A DNA stretch of 64,000 nucleotides. Source: Nelumbo lutea. Its lineage: Eukaryota > Streptophyta > Magnoliopsida > Proteales > Nelumbonaceae. Of the stretch, positions 45,301 to 63,274 are shown in pieces. The notes beneath the pieces were generated by a model. That model saw only the letters and a list, made by a program, of their open reading frames with translations. It made no database searches and was not told the DNA's origin. Location of the stretch: assembly GCA_022828595.1 (NCBI GenBank), contig JAKGHH010000003.1, forward strand, positions 105,175,583 to 105,239,582, read 5' to 3'. The stretch's first letter is position 1, and every line of letters begins with the position of its first letter. Both the position numbers and the translations under genes were made by a program.

Positions 45301-48300
45301 TGCAATATACTGAAATACTAGTAGTGAAAATTTAATATATTTTATAGAAAAAAATAGTTGATTTTTAACAGAAATTTTCTGAAAATATAACAAAAGAATA
45401 TATTATTGAAATTTTAATTAATATTTTAACAAGCCATGTTAGTTAATCATGAAATTAATAATTTTACTAATATTTATTTTCAAGATTTACTTTCTAAAAA
45501 TTTATATTACAGATTTGGCAAACTGAAATGGATCAATCAAGATATATTCGAATTGATAACTAAATAAATTGGGGTAATCTATTAGACTTATCTAATTGAC
45601 CCATCTTCTTGCGATAGTGTTCCCTCAATTGAACATAATAGTGCTTCAACGTCAATACAAATAGTGATGTGTGGGGCCAAAAACATCCCATGGAGTGGGA
45701 GATGGATTTTATAACTATTAGAATAAAATTTTATTTATAATGATAATAATATTTTTACTTAATTATTAAATTTTATTACTTTACATTTATTCTTTACACA
45801 TCTTATTTCAATATTTAAGTTTGAATTTAAACATTAATATTTTAGTACATTGATGAAAACTTAAACGCATGTATATGGAAGGCCGAGAGAGATAGAGATA
45901 GAAATAGATAGAGAGATAGGGGGAAGGGAAGGAGACATTAGAATTAGATGGTTTATTGGGCATGCAAGATAGTTTAGGAGGTGTTTTAGGAGGAAGGCTT
46001 AGATGGGGAAGATGGTTTAGGAGAAATTTTAGGAGAAGAGAAATAGGGTGGCTTAGGAATTGGGAATGTGAGAAAGAAGAATATGGCTCTATTAGGGAAG
46101 TGGTTATGGGGATGGCCTTTAGAGAGGGATAGCTTATGGCATGAGGTGGTGAGCAGCAATGTTTTAAAACATGGAGGCGTGACACGAGGCATTCCACTAC
46201 CTAGAGGCATGACGCGTAATTCAAAACACAAGAGGTGTAAGCCTCCCGAACATAAGGAGGCTTATGCCTCCTTAAGAGGAGGGGGGTTAGGTGGAGGAAG
46301 GGGAGGAGGAGGAAGAGGAAGTGGGGATCACATTTTTTCTCTTTTTTTCTTCTCTTTCTTTTTCTTTTTCTTTTTCTTTCCTTTCCTTTTTTTTTTCTTT
46401 TTTCTTTTTTTTTTTGTCTTTTTATATAAGATGTGCATGAGGCGTACGCCTCTAGCATGCCTCATGAAAAAAGCACATGAGGCGTACGCCTAAGAGGGTG
46501 TCAGCGCCTCTGGCATACGCCTCAGGGCGTTTTGGGAGCGCCTCCAGGTGTACGCCTCCCACGCCTTTTAAAACACTGGTCGGCAGTATCCATGGGAGAT
46601 TGGAGAGTGGTTAGGATGCTGCTGTATCACTTCGGGCTACTTTGGCAGCACCTTGGAAAGCAATCCACAACATTCTTCCTTATTTCCTTAGGTTTATCAG
46701 GTATAAATGTATGATGTTTGTATGTTATACCCGTAAATAGTCCAAGTTGCCTCTTTCTAACTGACCCACACGAATGAATAGAAAGTAATTAAGAGAGTAT
46801 TTTAGGAGAAAACATGGGTCAATTAGAGATGTGCCCAAATGTTTTTTACTAGCAAATGTGAACTTTTGGTTTGTGACAATTTTAGATGATGTGATCTTAT
46901 TTATCACACTTATTTTTGTTTAATATGATGAATATTTAATATTAGAGATGTGCCCAAATGTTTTTTTTTTTTTTTTTTTTTACAATGAAACATAGTAGTT
47001 GGAATCCCCTCAGAATTAGAGAGGGACCAAATTCAAATATAGGGGCTTGGGTTTTATATTATTAAAAGTATTGAGTTTATATCTAATTCATAGAATTTAT
47101 TGACGAGGTAATACTTTAGATATGGGATTCAGTGAGAGAGAATGGGAGTTATTACTTTAAACATAAGAGTTAATGAGAGGGAATTAAATGAAGTGAAAAG
47201 TTGTAGTTGGAATGCCCTCAGAATTAGAGAGGGTCCAAATTCAAAGATAGGGGGGTATTATAGTCAAAATTTTCACGTCATTACTACTTTTAATAGTAGT
47301 ATAGATATAAATATAAATTTGATATTGAGCGTTTTTGGTTGACTATATCAGTTTTGATGCTACTTTCTTGAAATCATTTCTACTTGCTCATAAACATTGC
47401 ATTTTTTATTGACTGTATTGCTTAGACAGTGTTTTAATTTTTGGCATATTGGTCACCCACCAATATGATACATATCGGCCAATACATGACAAAATTGTTG
47501 AGCCTTGCTTCTATCTGCTTACCAGGGTGTCTGAGTAAAGCTTTTCTGCTCCATTTCAGGTGGGACTGTGGCGTGTTCATGATCAAATATGCTGACTTCT
47601 ATAGCAGAGATTTAGGACTGTGTTTCAAGCAGGTAATTTGCTTTTAGTTTAATACATGGATGTATGGGTGAGTTTGTGTCATGTATATTATAATTTATAA
47701 GTAATAAACTATAAGTTTCCTATGGTCATTTAGGAAAGAGGTTTATACCATCCAGGAATTTCACACGTCAGCATGTTGGTGCCTCAAATTCTTGTTTTCC
47801 TTGTCCACAGCTTTATGGAAAGCTTCATTCTGATAGTGGTCTGCAATGTACCTGAACTAATCCCCAAATCTTAATTAAATAAATAGATTTCATAGATAAC
47901 CTAGGAAACTTTCTTAATTGCCCTGGTCTGCAGTACCCTTCTAGCCAGTATTCTGCCCCTTGTGAAAGCCAAGATATTGTATATGTTTGGCATGGCTTCC
48001 GTTTATTAAATAAACGTTTGTACTTGATTTGTCTTCAAAACTGAGAAAAAGTGGTTGGTAAATGTTTTTCTGAGATTTGTTGACAACTAGACACCACTAG
48101 GCGCCACATTAGTGGAACAGTGAATAAACACTTAACTGTTGAGGGAGGTGTTAAAATTAAGCTTCCCCCAACAGTTGGCGCACACATAAATCAAGACCAA
48201 CTTTTATCAATACCTATGTGTACGAATCAGCATGATGGGACAAATGTTGATTTGGTGATGACATGGCACCATTTATCAAATAAATGGAAGCCATACCAAA

Positions 48301-49636
48301 CACCACGATTGTCACTTTGTGGCTTTGCACTGCATGGTTGAGTGGAACTAGGTAGAAAGCTGTCTTATAGATAGAGGGGCAGGTTGTGAAATAAAAGTGT
48401 CATGTTTATCCTATGAGAAAACAAAACAGTATTTACACTTGTTGTTAGTGTAGTTAATGAGTTTTTTCATGTTCTGGGAATTTAAATGTGGAAACCCTAA
48501 GGGATTTTGTGAAATGTAATTTCTCTTCATCTCACAATTTTCTGGTGTCGAAAGTCCTTCTAATAGCTTTATGTCACATTGTCAAAAAGCCCTTAGGGTT
48601 AGCAGAGGACCACATTGACCAGAATGGTAACCATCTCTCACAGAACGAAGTAGATTTAGGAAAGCTCATTTCACAACCACATGCACATTACCATGAAAAA
48701 ATTACACATTAGAAATCTACAAGGAAACTAGAACACCATATCTAAGGCTGTTCTTATTGATTAATGTTGACATGGTTTACATTACTGCATGCAATTATGC
48801 CTTTACTGGACCCTACATGTGATATTTTTGGCAAAAGATCTTGGGTTGATCATATGATTTTGACCATCTGATGCATGGATGCATGCTATAGGAGTGCTTC
48901 ATTATATTTCTTGCTATATCCAAAGAAAAGATAATTGGATATTTGGCTGATTGCTAGAATTCTTGGGCCCCATTTCGGAGGGCTTGAGCTTTGGTTGAGT
49001 TGCTTTACCTGAGCTGCATTGAAGTCACTAAAAGAAGCTTCGACAGAAATCCATGTAAGTTTCTTAAAAATAATCAATTTGGGCTCTCAATTTTATACCA
49101 TACAGTGCTTATAGGCTTTCCTGGCGGGCCCCATCTTACAAAAGCCAAAAGCAGTATATTGGCAGCCTCCTAAATTAGTGCTTATCCGAGCTGAGCTTCG
49201 GTTTAGGAAATCATCTTAAGATTGAAGTCAATGGTAATTAAATTTTTTCCTATATTTTATCTAGGGCTTTTGAAAATGCTTCAACTTGTTGCCGGAGATT
49301 GTTAGCCTTCCACGCTTCTTGGTTGATTTGATTGCCCCCACCCTTAGGTGTTAAAATGTTACATCCAGCAAGGGCCAGTTCAGGATAAACGTTTTAGTGA
49401 AAGAAATGGATAGTAAAACTTGTAGGTAGTGAAAATATCTCTGTTGCACATCTTACATCTACTTGCTTCCTTCACAGGGAAAATGCTAATTGGAGTCTTG
49501 TTCACTGGTTATCCTGCATGAATTTAGCATGAAATTTAGATAATTTGTTAGTTGATTTATTTTTGTATTGCAGGAGCATATGCCATATTTCCGGAGGAGG
49601 ACTGCCAAAGAAATTCTGAGGTTGAAAGCTGAGTGA
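39313..49636 (+). CDS. ESD4: SUMO-specific cysteine protease ESD4 (ULP1 family, C48), complete
   Basis: A SUMO peptidase that matures SUMO and removes it from nuclear proteins; in Arabidopsis ESD4 sits at the nuclear envelope and loss causes early flowering. Coding exons: 39313-40170, 40258-40337, 40424-40517, 40651-40749, 41735-41827, 41927-42046, 44861-44964, 47560-47632, 49574-49636. They join in frame to 527 residues (Arabidopsis about 489). The N-terminus MGALTTNRKR matches the ESD4 start. Residues 1-250 are polar and disordered; SAEKRNS...GFEIQLNEKKL (about 255-275) is the conserved lead-in. The C48 domain (about 300-527) has GAWLNDEVIN, KAVRRWTTQ, catalytic H418 (in HWCLAVI), D435 (in YLDSLKG), oxyanion Q480 and nucleophile C486 (in WDCGVF). 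It ends EHMPYFRRRTAKEILRLKAE, as in ESD4. ELS1-type paralogues lack this N-terminus. Introns 6-8 are long and hold transposon debris. Confidence 0.93.
42440..43000 (-). mobile_element. LINE fragment (minus strand) in ESD4 intron
   Basis: Minus-strand reading gives the zf-RVT region of a plant LINE: DKCIWSPFSNG near 42790, then KKIWLPMAPPRVSFFTWKAA near 42700-42640, then a cysteine-poor end. Stops are present. It lies in the intron 42047-44860 and is inverted relative to the next LINE fragment. Confidence 0.65.
43540..44105 (+). mobile_element. LINE 3' fragment (plus strand) in ESD4 intron
   Basis: The plus strand reads NLIAREKALTNGCMFC then ESVWHLLIHC, the zinc-finger part of plant LINE ORF2. 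It continues through a degraded 3'-UTR to aataaatttctttaattatcaaaaa. The protein match starts almost exactly where the inverted fragment at 42440-43000 stops, which suggests both come from one insertion. Confidence 0.6.
44395..44620 (+). mobile_element. Poly(A)-tailed retroelement 3' end
   Basis: Two direct copies of tgtgttaacagggtagagca (first near 44405, second near 44490) precede a LINE-like tail: taattaatgaaatcttttct, then gctgat and A15 at about 44606-44620. No coding match. Probably a short LINE 3' end. Confidence 0.4.
46157..46577. mobile_element. AGGCGTACGCCT-rich Mutator-like MITE in ESD4 intron
   Basis: 421 bp. Left end caatgttttaaaacatgg; right end, reverse-complemented, agtgttttaaaaggcgtggg. 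Flanks ggtgagcag (46148-46156) and ggtcggcag (46578-46586) match 7 of 9. The interior carries at least five gaggcgtacgcctc-type palindromes or halves and a 90-bp pure pyrimidine tract (about 46335-46424). Lies between ESD4 exons at 44964 and 47560. Confidence 0.65.
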
Positions 49637-51291
49637 TCCCTGAAGATGAATTTGTAATTTGAAGCCACAGAGGTGGAATGATATGTGATCACTATGATAA
49701 TGGAGATGTGTTGATATGTAATCACCACAATAGCAGTGGTTAGTCCTTCATGATTGGAGATGCCCAATTCCTATATATTTGGGTCCTGGATTGGCTGCCG
49801 GGAAATCAAAGAGATTCCGCATGTTTGGTTCAGCGGACTACTACTATCCAGTTAGGGTAGTTTACTGGCATGCCAGGTGGGACAGAGTGGCTTGTACATA
49901 ATAAGTTAAAAAAAAGGCTTGGCAGAGTGGTATTTCATATTTGTGAGCGGTGAGAGTGCTGGGAGGATTTGAAGAATGAGGCTATATATTTCTAGAGCAG
50001 CCTGTGGCGTTTTGTTTTAGTTTTGTTTTGTTTTTTGCTTTTGTTCGTCTTTTCGCCTTTTTTGTTTTCTGATGATTGTAGTCATTTTCACATAAAATTT
50101 ATATCCAATCCGCAATTGTAATGAATGATTCACTGCTGCCTTTGAATTTTCATGTTTGGTGATTTGGTCTTTGACATTTGTGCACATTGTTATGCAAAGG
50201 TATCCTCTGAATTTTGTTCCAATTGATCCAATAAAAGCTCACTTTTTCTTCTTTTTTATAAAGGATAAAAGGAAAGTTGCTCCTTAGTCCTTTCCATGGT
50301 GGATATTACAACGTGGAAAGGACAAAGGAGGATTCCCTCCTCTTTCAAGGGAGTGGGAAGTATTTCAGTCTTAGTGAGTAAACACTTAAAATTCTCTAGG
50401 GAAACTGAAGAATATTGTGTCAATCATGATAACACCATGTCAACCTGACGCGAGGTGTGTGGGACCTATGCATATGGAGTTTATAGAGTAGCCGTAGAGG
50501 ATTCAAACTTGTAAATTGAAAAAAAAAAACACTCGTAAATAAATGGGTGATTCAACATACATAGATGCCATATAAGCACTTGGCAAAAGAAGTATTTTCT
50601 GATGCCGTGTGAAATGAAATCGTTTTGCATTCCAACACTTGCTACTTTGCTTCCGAAAATAATAATATCCACAGCTCAGATGGAATTGAGCAATCTCCGG
50701 GACCCAAACTAAATAAGTGATTGTGCTTTATGCCTTACAAGAAAACAATCTCAGTTTATAGGAGTATAAATTCAAATGTACAAATAGATAGAGTTTTGAA
50801 CAATCAAAACTCACCCATGAATTTTGATAATCTGATTGGCTACACATTTATGATTCCAGTTTACTGGTCAAAAGTTTTTCAGATATCATATCTTATTTTC
50901 ACTGTACATTTTTGACAATTGCAGTTTAATAGCACTGTCCTTCCTAAATTTTCTGACAGGGTTGCATCTACTTAATAGAATGCTAGCTGAAATTGTTCAT
51001 ATCATCATTATCTCAACATTTTTAAATATTAAGATTGGCATTAGGTGAAAACATTTGATTTTACACTAACCAAAATACCCTGAAAAGAGTCACTATATCT
51101 TGCTTGAATTGATAAAATTTTCAAAAAAAAAGTTTTATATATGGCTTCTAAATACATAAAATGATCTAATTTTCAAAAATATATATCTAAAGTAAAAATG
51201 TAGAAAAACAAAGAAAATGAGAAAAAATAAAAATATATATATTTCAATAAAAAAGTAGAAAATATAGAAAATACATGAATTCATAAAAACC

Positions 51292-51327
<36 letters not shown>

Positions 51328-51443
51328 AAGGGAAAATTTTATGAATTTTAATAAAAGAATAATTCACTACAAAAAAAAATCATCTTTGGTTTTCGAATTT
51401 TGGTTGTATGATATACAAGTGGTTTTCCTTCCGGTTTTAACTA
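49637..51443. other. ESD4 3' flank and intergenic DNA
   Basis: Begins with the ESD4 3'-UTR, probably to about 50100-50240, where T-rich and aataaa-like signals (ccaataaaagctc near 50230) occur. A short imperfect inverted repeat (ttagtcctttcca/tggaaaggacaaagg) is at 50286-50328. 51000-51440 is AT-rich with a (TA)n run at 51293-51322. No gene seen. Confidence 0.5.
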
Positions 51444-51452
51444 GCCCAATAA

Positions 51453-51705
51453 CAAGGTTTTTAAAGCCAAACCGGTTAGGGGTTTGGTTCCCGGGTCAAA
51501 CGGTTTGACCATTTGAACTGAATGGGCAGCTTGTTCTGACAAAAAAATAAAATTCGACCAAACCGTTGAATGATTCAAATGGTTCAATCACCCCAGTCAG
51601 TGGTTTGCTGACCAAATCAACGGTTTTTGGGAAATGGTTTTGGGGTAAAACGGAATTGGTCACCTAACCGGTTCCCAGTTTTTATGGTCTGATTTTGAAA
51701 ACCAT
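51453..51705. mobile_element. Mutator-like MITE, AAGGTTTTTAAA family, copy 2
   Basis: 253 bp with a perfect 9-bp target duplication gcccaataa (51444-51452, 51706-51714). Ends caaggtttttaaagcc and (reverse complement) atggttttcaaaatc. Interior matches copy 1 at 28081-28350, including cagtcagtggtttgctgacc. Confidence 0.8.
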
Positions 51706-51756
51706 GCCCAATAAGCCAATACAAAAAAAAAAGCCAAATAAATCAACCCTACAAAG

Positions 51757-51939
51757 TAGACATGTTCATGGGCCAGGCTTTCACTCTGTATTAACAGATT
51801 TTTCTAAGGCCCGAGCCCGAGCCCGAACCTGGTCCTCGAAGCCCGAGCCCGAGCCCGGTCCTCATAAAAAGCCCGAAGCCCGGGCCTGGGCCCGAGCCCA
51901 AAATTTAGCCCATACTGTTACTACTATTGAAGCAACTGA

Positions 51940-51975
<36 letters not shown>

Positions 51976-52206
51976 TATAAAGAAAAGAATAAAAAATATA
52001 TATATTAAATTATAAATATATATTTCAATAAATATTATATTATTTATATAATGTACTGATTCGAGTTGGGCTTTTTTGACAAATCCCGAACCCGGCCCAA
52101 AACACAGTCGAGCTTACTGTGTTAGACTCGAGGTTAGGCCCGCGGGCCTAATTACATGACCAAGCCCGATCGGGGTGCCAGGCTACCTGGCCCATGAATA
52201 GGTCTA
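51757..52206. mobile_element. hAT-like MITE with GCCCGAGCCCG ends
   Basis: 450 bp. Ends tagacatgttcatgggccagg and (reverse complement) tagacctattcatgggccagg. Flanks ctacaaag and ttacaaag match 7 of 8. Subterminal gcccgagcccgag repeats on the left and gggcttttttgac / cccgaacccggccc on the right are typical of this widespread plant family. Contains a (GA)n run at 51943-51972. Confidence 0.8.
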
Positions 52207-52208
52207 TT

Positions 52209-52216
<8 letters not shown>

Positions 52217-52253
<37 letters not shown>
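52217..52253. repeat. (CT)n microsatellite
   Basis: Eighteen CT repeats just outside the hAT-like MITE, about 550 bp before the NOP16 start codon. Confidence 0.95.
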
Positions 52254-52257
<4 letters not shown>

Positions 52258-52798
52258 ACTCTCTCGGTCCCTTATAATTATTATTTAATTATTAATTATT
52301 TTAATTTTTTATTAATTTTGCTTTGTGTTATTTATTATTTATTATTTGTATTGTTTCAATATTATTTTGATATTGTAAACTATTTTTTGTGAGATAATGC
52401 AAATTGAATTCAACATTTCCAAGTAGTATATTTTAAGAATAAAATAATAAAATCAGTAAATTTCAAATGATAAATGATAGATATACAAACAAACTTATGG
52501 ATTCAGAGTCTCTAAAAAGTAAAAAAACAATTATAATTTTTTTTTTCAAATTTTAGACAAAAATATTGTTTTAACTTTTTAAATCTAAAATTTTAGATTT
52601 ATCAAACGCCACCTAATTAGTTTAACATTGGCCTGACTCCATTAATTTAAGGGTCCAGCCCATCTCACATTTACCTTTTAAGTTTTAAATAACCTTCAAC
52701 GCCTCTACTCCTTGTTTCCCGCAGGGTTTTGGTTGCCCTAATAGGTGGAACCCTCACACTCGGGAGAGAGGGAGAAGGTGAGTGAGAACTGAGAAGAG

Positions 52799-54222
52799 AT
52801 GGGTCGGTCACGCAGAAAGTACAAGAAATCAAGGCCGAAGGTGCAAGTAGGTCTGCCGCGGAAGAACCCTCACGTCTTCAAACCAGCTTTCTCTCTTCCC
52901 CCAAAGCTCCGCTCCCTTGTGGACTTCTCCAAATGGGACGACCAGGCTACTGTTATCAACAATTACAAGTCTTTGGGCGTCGTCTCAAACCCTAATTTGC
53001 TTAGCGTTCGATCTCGTACTCCTCACATTATCGAAAGCGATTCTCTGCAAGCCCCTCCACCAGACGCCACCATTAATTCTACCTCAGAGTGCGAGCCCAT
53101 CGATTCAGGCAGCGATCTCGAAGAAGATGGTAAGCTCCATCCTGGCTTTTTGTGTTTTTTTAATTTAGGTTTTTGTTTGCTCATGCGAAACTTTTTTAGA
53201 GGGGGTTAGGGTTTTTAGGAGGTGGGTTGTGGCAAAAACCTTGGCGAGGATCCGAATGGAGTAAAGATCGAAGAACGGGTCTCGATTTATGGTTCTGGTA
53301 CTGACGAGTGACGTTGTCGATAAGGTGTAAGATTAATCAAGAAAAGTAGAAAAATCATGAATGCCGCTGCAGGTTTTCTGTGGGTTCTTAGAGTGCCCAT
53401 CATCTCGTATACTTTCTTGACCATTATAGGCTAGGAAAGCTTTTATGGGTAATGTTTTTAGAATAGTCTCCGTAAGCTTAGATTTGGAGGTCGGTCTCCT
53501 ATTAAAGTATAGTTTGCAACCTTTTCTGGTCAGGGGTGCTAGGCTAGTCATTTGGCTAATGAATGATTGGGGTTGGAGAGCTGGTTTCCGACTCAAATGC
53601 TATTTGCTCAGACCAGAAAAGGTTATTCTTTCTTTTTTTCACTGGGGGAGGGGGACGAAACCCCTAAATCAAGATTTTTGGTTTTTTGAAAGACAGAATG
53701 AGAGAATTCGAATTAAACCCTAGAGTTTCAATTAAATTTCATGTTTCTGTGCCTGTGAAACCGAGACTACACATTAAAATACACTTGTGTTGGTTTGTGA
53801 TTCCCCTGCTGCTAATTGACTGTTGTTGATTTCGGTTGGGTCTAGACTTGAAATCAGCACTTGGGAAGAAAAGAAGAGATGGGAAAACTGCTCCTCTGCA
53901 ACCTTTGACTTCCATGCAACGCGTTTATATTGGTCGGCTGATTGAGAAATATGGAGATGATTACCAGGTAAAGGTTTCTGGCTTTCGCTTCAAATGCAAT
54001 GAGCCCGTGTGATGAAACATGAAACTGGAATGAATTTAGCTTTTGTTTTTTGTTTTGTAAGTATGACAATGCGATTGGCTTTACACGTATACTTGTCATT
54101 GGCAGAGGATGTTTATGGATACGGAATTGAATGCGATGCAGCATTCGGTTGCAACTCTGGAGAAACTATGCAAGAGATATTATATCAATAGAGATAAAAC
54201 CCCCTTGTTCTCGTCCAGTTGA
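52799..54222 (+). CDS. NOP16: Nucleolar protein 16 homologue (ribosome biogenesis), complete
   Basis: NOP16 is a small basic nucleolar protein of the pre-60S ribosomal particle. Exons 52799-53129, 53846-53967 and 54106-54222 join in frame to 189 residues, near the usual 180-230. The start MGRSRRKYKKSRPKVQVG is the conserved basic NOP16 N-terminus. The middle (about 75-110) is acidic and variable (ESECEPIDSGSDLEED type). The C-terminal block LQPLTSMQRVYIGRLIEKYG, then DDYQRMFMDTELNAMQHS and LEKLCKRYY, is the family signature. A TCP site-II-like agccca lies at 52657-52662; such sites are common before ribosome-biogenesis genes, but this is one short match. A longer second-frame ORF at 52917 is only a shadow. 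Confidence 0.92.
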
Positions 54223-55839
54223 ACGGAAAACCAGTTCCGATCAGGAAATTGTTGGGTGATTTTTTTTTTTTTTTTTTTAATGTTGTGCTCATTTCATTTC
54301 CCTTGGTTCCCTCGATGATAAGAAATGGTGTTGGATGGATGTACTTGGAAACTAGTTTCAATTATTACATTAGAAGAGAAAGGGTTATCAAGGACTACTA
54401 ATGAAGGATTTCATGCTTAAATTTCCTTTTATTATAATTAATTGTTTTTTCAGCCTTGATAACATATGCAAAGCACCACATTTGTCCTTTTAAATTTGCT
54501 TTTAATTTTTTTTCACAGCCTACTTCTAACCTGAGTTGGGCTTCAGTTCGGGCGGCTTTTACTGCCTTGCATTGAGAATATCTCCGTACTATGGAGAGAT
54601 ATTCCTAATGCAAGGTTACAATAAAGCACACAAGTACTGAGACATTTTCAATGCAAGGCATTAAAGTTGCATGAATGGGCTTTGCCTTGACTGAAGCCGA
54701 ACTCTAACCTGGGTAAACATTTTTGATTTCACTGCAGATTTTTGATTTCACGCATTCAAAATGTCAAATACCCACACTATATGCACCATGCCCCTCATAA
54801 ATTGACATCTACCCCAACAGTATTTTGGGCCTAAAAATTCTGACCATAGGCTGAACCGTTGTTCTCCTGTAGCTAAATTTATCTAACTAAACTTTTTCAA
54901 CGTTTGAGAGGGGTTAGTGTTTTCAAAGGACGGATAATCAACTTATCTATTCTATTCATAATGGGTAATCTTCAAAGAATTTGCTTACCATGACCTAATA
55001 TAGGGATGTAAGAATGCGAGGATTGTAGTTAATTACTCAGTTGTCCAACTTATCCTCACAAAATACCAAACAAAATGAACGGAGAAGAGCAATGCACGCA
55101 TTTCTACTGGGTTGTTTTGGTAAAATGCTTGGCTTTAGAGGTATGGAAACTAGAAAGCCGGAGAAAGAAGATTTTCACAATGTTCCGAATTTTGGGAGGG
55201 TAATACCTGGTTGTATCATGTATGCATGATCTACAGTGATGTGTTCACCATCTAAAAATGAAAAATTTTTACTTTCGTTAGATACTTTGTTAACCAGGAT
55301 CTAGATATAGAATTTTGTATAATTCCAGTAACAGATAGGAACTCGGTAAATTGCCTACAAATTCACTTTTTGTTTTGGTCTCTGCTCTGTTGAACTTGTA
55401 TTCCAACAATAACAACCCAATTTTCCTTGGAGCCATCAAAATGTAATAACATACGAAACTCTCGACTAAAATGACATTTGTTTACACAACAATCTGCTTG
55501 GAAGACATTCCAAAACTCAACCATGGTTTCTCCAAGGGCAGAAAGCCAGATACTTGTTGCAAATTGATGAGCATCATGATGCTGAAGCCACATACAGTCC
55601 TAACACCTCCAGAATACAACCCCTTTGCTTAGAATGCAGAAATTCAGATTATATGACATCTCCCCCAGGAAGAAAAAAGTGGGGGAAGGGTAGCAATTGT
55701 AGATATGACGAAACCTTCTGACAACTGATAACAGTGGTATGGCAACAAGAGGTAACACAATGAAAAAGGGATTACAAGCACTGTTGAGATAAGACGACCA
55801 GCAAAGGAGGCCTTGGGTGGAGAACCTTACAGAACCGAC
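54223..55839. other. 3' flanks between convergent NOP16 and KIN13A
   Basis: Contains the NOP16 3'-UTR, a foldback element (54533-54704), a dispersed repeat at about 54765-54875 shared with 18120-18240, and the KIN13A 3'-UTR just left of 55840. No further gene is visible. Confidence 0.5.
54533..54704. mobile_element. Foldback element, copy 3 of the dispersed family
   Basis: Inverted ends gagttgggcttcagt and actgaagccgaactc. Core ttgagaatatctcc...ggagagatattcc and aatgcaagg words match copies at 263-322 and 35756-35916. A direct repeat tctaacct lies at both edges (54525-54532, 54703-54710), consistent with an 8-bp target duplication. Confidence 0.65.
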
Positions 55840-61456
<5,617 letters not shown>

Positions 61457-61694
61457 CTAAAAAGAATATTAGAGTACCAAATATTAGAATATCTCAAATT
61501 ACATATATATGTTAAAAGTAAAATTTCATATTATTTGATTTTAATCATATGAACAGTACAATCTTTCTTTATCAGTAACCAATGAAGCAATGTTATTAAT
61601 TTGTAAGAAATAAGAATCAAGAAATACAGAAGACAACTAAGCTGAGATTAGCCAGCTGCCCCAATCAAATATCATGCCCTATCTTTAGTATATA

Positions 61695-62017
61695 GGCCTC
61701 GTTCGCGTCTCGATAAGTCATTTACCTGGGTAAATGCATTTGTCCAGACAGCTGCCCCAATCAAACATCATGCCCCATGTAAAGTTGTACAATGACTGTG
61801 GACAATTTTGTCCCATCACGTATTAGCAATTTTTAGTGCAGATGGGTAAGTGATTTATCCAAGTCTTAGGGGGGTATTACTTTCCCAGGTAAATGAGCCA
61901 CTTGGGAATCATTCTTTTCCATGGGACCCACTGATACTAAAATACGGACAGATTTATTTCTTTTCCATAGGACCCACCAACTTACCTGCCCCCACTTCCT
62001 GGAAAATGAACGAGGCC
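61695..62017. mobile_element. MITE with GGCCTCGTTC ends
   Basis: 323 bp with inverted ends ggcctcgttcgcg and (reverse complement) ggcctcgttcatttt. Bordered by ata on both sides (61692-61694, 62018-62020). Inner inverted words such as tttacctgggtaaat and ttcccaggtaaatga also pair. The superfamily is uncertain; a 3-bp duplication suggests PIF/Harbinger, although ATA is not its usual TWA site. Confidence 0.6.
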
Positions 62018-63038
62018 ATAATGCCAATACTTGTCTTGGCTTAACGTCCAGACCACCATTCAAAAATCTAATCTATTTACCTTCCTCCCTCTGCATTCTA
62101 CACTTCTACTTGTCTCTCTTCTCACGCACATGCCACTCAACTAGTTGCTATAAACCTAAACTCCAGGGCAGGTCTCCCATACAATTATTCCTCTTTAACT
62201 CCTCTAGCAAGAGAATCTATCAAGGAGTTAGCATACCTACATATCCATTTAAATAAGACGTTCATGGTAGACAGAGAATGGCCTCAACTCCCTAATAACA
62301 TGAAGACAGATCCAAGATTCAGGGTCTTCTTTAATTGATCCAACTATAACTTGAATTAATGGAATAATAAACCAAGATATGAAAAATAAAATCCAGAAGC
62401 CATTATCGCAAGGCCTAAGCATGGTCGGCATTTACATTCATGCATCCACGTATACAGAAGTTCAAGAATATCATTTGTCTCCTCTCTTTTTCCTTTCCCC
62501 ATTTTCTGATTCATAAGAATTAATTCATTTGACAAGGATAAGCCAACAAAGGAGAATAAAAACCTGCCTTAAAAAGTTAGAAAAGAGATGGGGACAGGGT
62601 GTTTTAGAGGCAAAAATGAAGGATTAAGGGTCAACAAAACAATCCAAATTTGTTTTACTCCTTTACTATGATACCTATACATGCTTAGCATACCAGTATC
62701 GTATTTGATACTTATGAGATATGATACCAGATATTGATTAAATGCTTCTAGGTGTGGTCTATTGCATTACCACTTTTACAATATGTAAATTGTAAAGTGG
62801 CATGTTTCAACAATTATGCTATAAAAATATCTGCACATGTTAGAAATTAACATTTAGTTTTTAAAAACTATATCTTTTTTTGAAAGCCCTTTTAAAAACT
62901 AGATCTAAACGCATGATATAAGAATATTACATGGGACACCTGTATCCATATCCATTTCTGTGTCTCTATCCATATCTGGCCATCATAACTCTTTCATACT
63001 TATGCTCACCCTCTAAACTTAAGGGCCTTTTTTTAACA

Positions 63039-63274
63039 GCTGAGGCAGCTGAACTGAATGACTTATTGCTTTGTCCTGTAGTGAATAATTAAGGAGATTG
63101 TCAGCTCTTTAATTGCTGAAACTGAAGATCGATTGATTAATATACTCTTAAATGTTCTATTATTTAAAATAATTACCAAAAATCTACTATTTAATTATTT
63201 TTGTTGTTTATTCTATTATTTAATTTGTCCACTAAAAGGCTAGGCAATAAGTCATTCATTCAGCCACCTCAGCC
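63039..63274. mobile_element. Small foldback MITE in KIN13A intron
   Basis: Inverted ends: left gctgaggcagctgaactgaa then tgacttattgc; right, reverse-complemented, ggctgaggtggctgaatgaa then tgacttattgcc. The centre is AT-rich. No clear target duplication. Confidence 0.55.

Noticed and set aside
46068..46493. 141-codon plus-strand frame in the ESD4 intron
   Set aside because: Runs through a MITE and a pure pyrimidine tract that translates as Phe/Ser/Leu repeats; lies between two good ESD4 exons.
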